Assembly: GCA_003529325.1 (NCBI GenBank)
Contig: DPVW01000468.1
Location: forward strand, 1-6,265
Direction of reading: 5' to 3'
Length of the DNA: 6,265 nucleotides
Source: Candidatus Latescibacterota bacterium
GTDB taxonomy: Bacteria > Latescibacterota > UBA2968 > UBA8231
Of the stretch, positions 5,533 to 6,265 are shown piece after piece. Position 1 is the first letter of the stretch; each line of letters begins with the position of its first letter. Under the pieces are notes generated by a model. The model saw only the letters and a program-made list of their open reading frames with translations, searched no databases and was not told the DNA's origin. Made by a program: the position numbers and the translations under genes.

Positions 5533-6175
5533 ACTGCTCGAGTGAGGCGAGGCGCTTCTGGATGGCGGCGAACACGAGAGAGGGTGCCCGCGCGCCATTG
5601 ACCTCAATCATCTGTCCCGTCTCACGATAGAACTCGATCACGGGGTATGTCTCGGCGTGATACGTACTAAGACGCTGTTTGATGATCTCCGGGCGGTCAT
5701 CATCCCGTTGCACAATACGGGCCTCTACATCGGGAGCCGGGTGATCACCCTCGAGATTGAGATTGTAGATGCGTTTCGTCACGGGGTCGATGCGGCGGTC
5801 TGAGAGTCGGGCGATGACGACATCATCGAGCACATCGATGCGCAGCACGGCATTGAGGGTGCGCTGGCGGTTCTTCATGATGCGGTCGAATTCGTGGATC
5901 TGACGAACCGTGCGTGGGTACCCATCGATGACGAAGCCGTTGGCCAGGTCACCGCGGTCGAGTCGTTCTTCGACCAGCGAGGTGACATGTGTGTCCGGGA
6001 CCAGATGTCCCTGGCTGATGTACGTGTGCACGAGGACACCGAGGTCGCTGCCGCTTCGCACGGCCTCACGCAGCATATCCCCCGTGGAGATGTGGACGAG
6101 GCCATAGGTTTCCACTAGACGGCGGGCCTGAGTGCCCTTGCCTGAGCCGGGGGCTCCGATCAGGATCAGATGCAA
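5531..6175 (-). CDS. adk: Adenylate kinase
   Basis: Seen: 214 residues, the length of the long (LID-bearing) bacterial type. The P-loop is GAPGSGKGTQ (7-16), followed by HISTGDMLREAV (28-39, AMP-binding region) and FVIDGYPRT (81-89; most bacteria have DGFPRT). The LID runs from about 123 to 157, with Arg123 and Arg127 before it and QRDDD after it. The LID lacks a Cys4 zinc site and is about three residues shorter than in E. coli, so it is a non-zinc form. Known: the cytoplasmic enzyme interconverts ATP + AMP and 2 ADP. The start is TTG 6175: it gives the standard MxLILIGAPG N-terminus, has AAGG 7 nt upstream, and no ATG/GTG in frame is usable. It is the first gene of the five-gene minus-strand block. 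Confidence 0.96.
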   Translation of the reverse strand: MHLILIGAPGSGKGTQARRLVETYGLVHISTGDMLREAVRSGSDLGVLVHTYISQGHLVPDTHVTSLVEERLDRGDLANGFVIDGYPRTVRQIHEFDRIMKNRQRTLNAVLRIDVLDDVVIARLSDRRIDPVTKRIYNLNLEGDHPAPDVEARIVQRDDDRPEIIKQRLSTYHAETYPVIEFYRETGQMIEVNGARAPSLVFAAIQKRLASLEQ

Positions 6176-6265
6176 CGATCGACCTTGCGTTACGGGAGTG
6201 CGGCATTCGGAAATGCCGCCGAAGAGCCGTATTATTTAACGATTCGGCTGAGTTGCCGCAAGTCC
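6176..6265 (-). promoter_or_regulatory. Upstream region of adk
   Basis: This 90-bp stretch precedes adk up to the window edge. It holds AAGG (6186-6183) as ribosome site, an 8-bp stem-loop (6200-6219) and an AT-rich patch (about 6231-6240, minus-strand TTAAATAATA) that could serve as a -10 region; no convincing -35 at proper spacing is seen. Two minus-strand frames end here in TAA, at 6234-6232 (after DLRQLSRIVK) and 6238-6236 (after GLAATQPNR). One may be the last codons of an upstream gene, but the piece is too short to tell. Confidence 0.35.
6200..6219. repeat. Perfect 8-bp inverted repeat (hairpin) upstream of adk
   Basis: GCGGCATT (6200-6207) and AATGCCGC (6212-6219) pair perfectly across a 4-nt loop. 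On the adk strand the loop is TCCG and the stem ends 24 nt before the TTG start. No T-run follows on either strand, so it is not a classic intrinsic terminator. It may be a 5' leader structure, a factor-dependent end for an upstream gene, or a protein-binding palindrome. Confidence 0.6.

Noticed and set aside
5518..5607. Upstream extension of the TPR gene into adk
   Set aside because: The added 30 residues are Ser/Arg/Pro-rich adk shadow, and AGGAGGG sits at ideal distance from ATG 5517.
6200..6219. Reading the hairpin upstream of adk as an intrinsic terminator
   Set aside because: No run of T follows the stem on either strand.

Overview
The window is a gene-dense, GC-rich (about 60% by eye) bacterial chromosome segment carrying eight protein genes. 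It has no RNA genes, insertion sequences or CRISPR that I can see. Two lipoproteins with clear lipoboxes and a signal-peptide-bearing beta-barrel-like protein point to a Gram-negative (diderm) organism. The gene mix (ankyrin-cyclophilin lipoprotein, phytanoyl-CoA dioxygenase relative, mandelate-racemase-superfamily sugar-acid dehydratase, small TPR protein next to adenylate kinase) fits an environmental, perhaps marine, heterotroph of a Gemmatimonadota/Latescibacterota/Acidobacteriota-like group. The sequence alone does not fix the phylum.

Layout, left to right. Positions 1-799 (minus) hold the first 266 codons of a lipoprotein with about five ankyrin repeats joined to a cyclophilin-type peptidyl-prolyl isomerase domain that runs off the left edge. 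Positions 800-926 are a divergent intergenic region with a perfect TATAAT -10 box for the minus-strand gene. A tandem 20/19-bp direct repeat overlaps the weak -35 box. On the plus strand follow a small secreted outer-membrane beta-barrel-like protein (927-1463) and, overlapping it by 13 bp, a PhyH-type Fe(II)/2-oxoglutarate dioxygenase (1451-2326). This pair converges, across only 19 bp, on a five-gene minus-strand block.

The minus-strand block, in transcription order, is adenylate kinase (6175-5531, TTG start), a 110-residue three-TPR protein (5517-5185), a tRNA-dihydrouridine synthase (5174-4068), a lipoprotein whose body resembles the SecD/SecF periplasmic P1 head domain (4035-3544), and a dehydratase resembling L-rhamnonate dehydratase (3539-2346). 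Gaps of 13, 10, 32 and 4 bp suggest one operon. It mixes housekeeping functions (nucleotide balance, tRNA modification) with an envelope protein and a catabolic enzyme.

The most distinctive items are the ankyrin-cyclophilin lipoprotein, its repeat-bearing promoter, and the free-standing SecDF-head-like lipoprotein. I found no clearly new multi-gene system.
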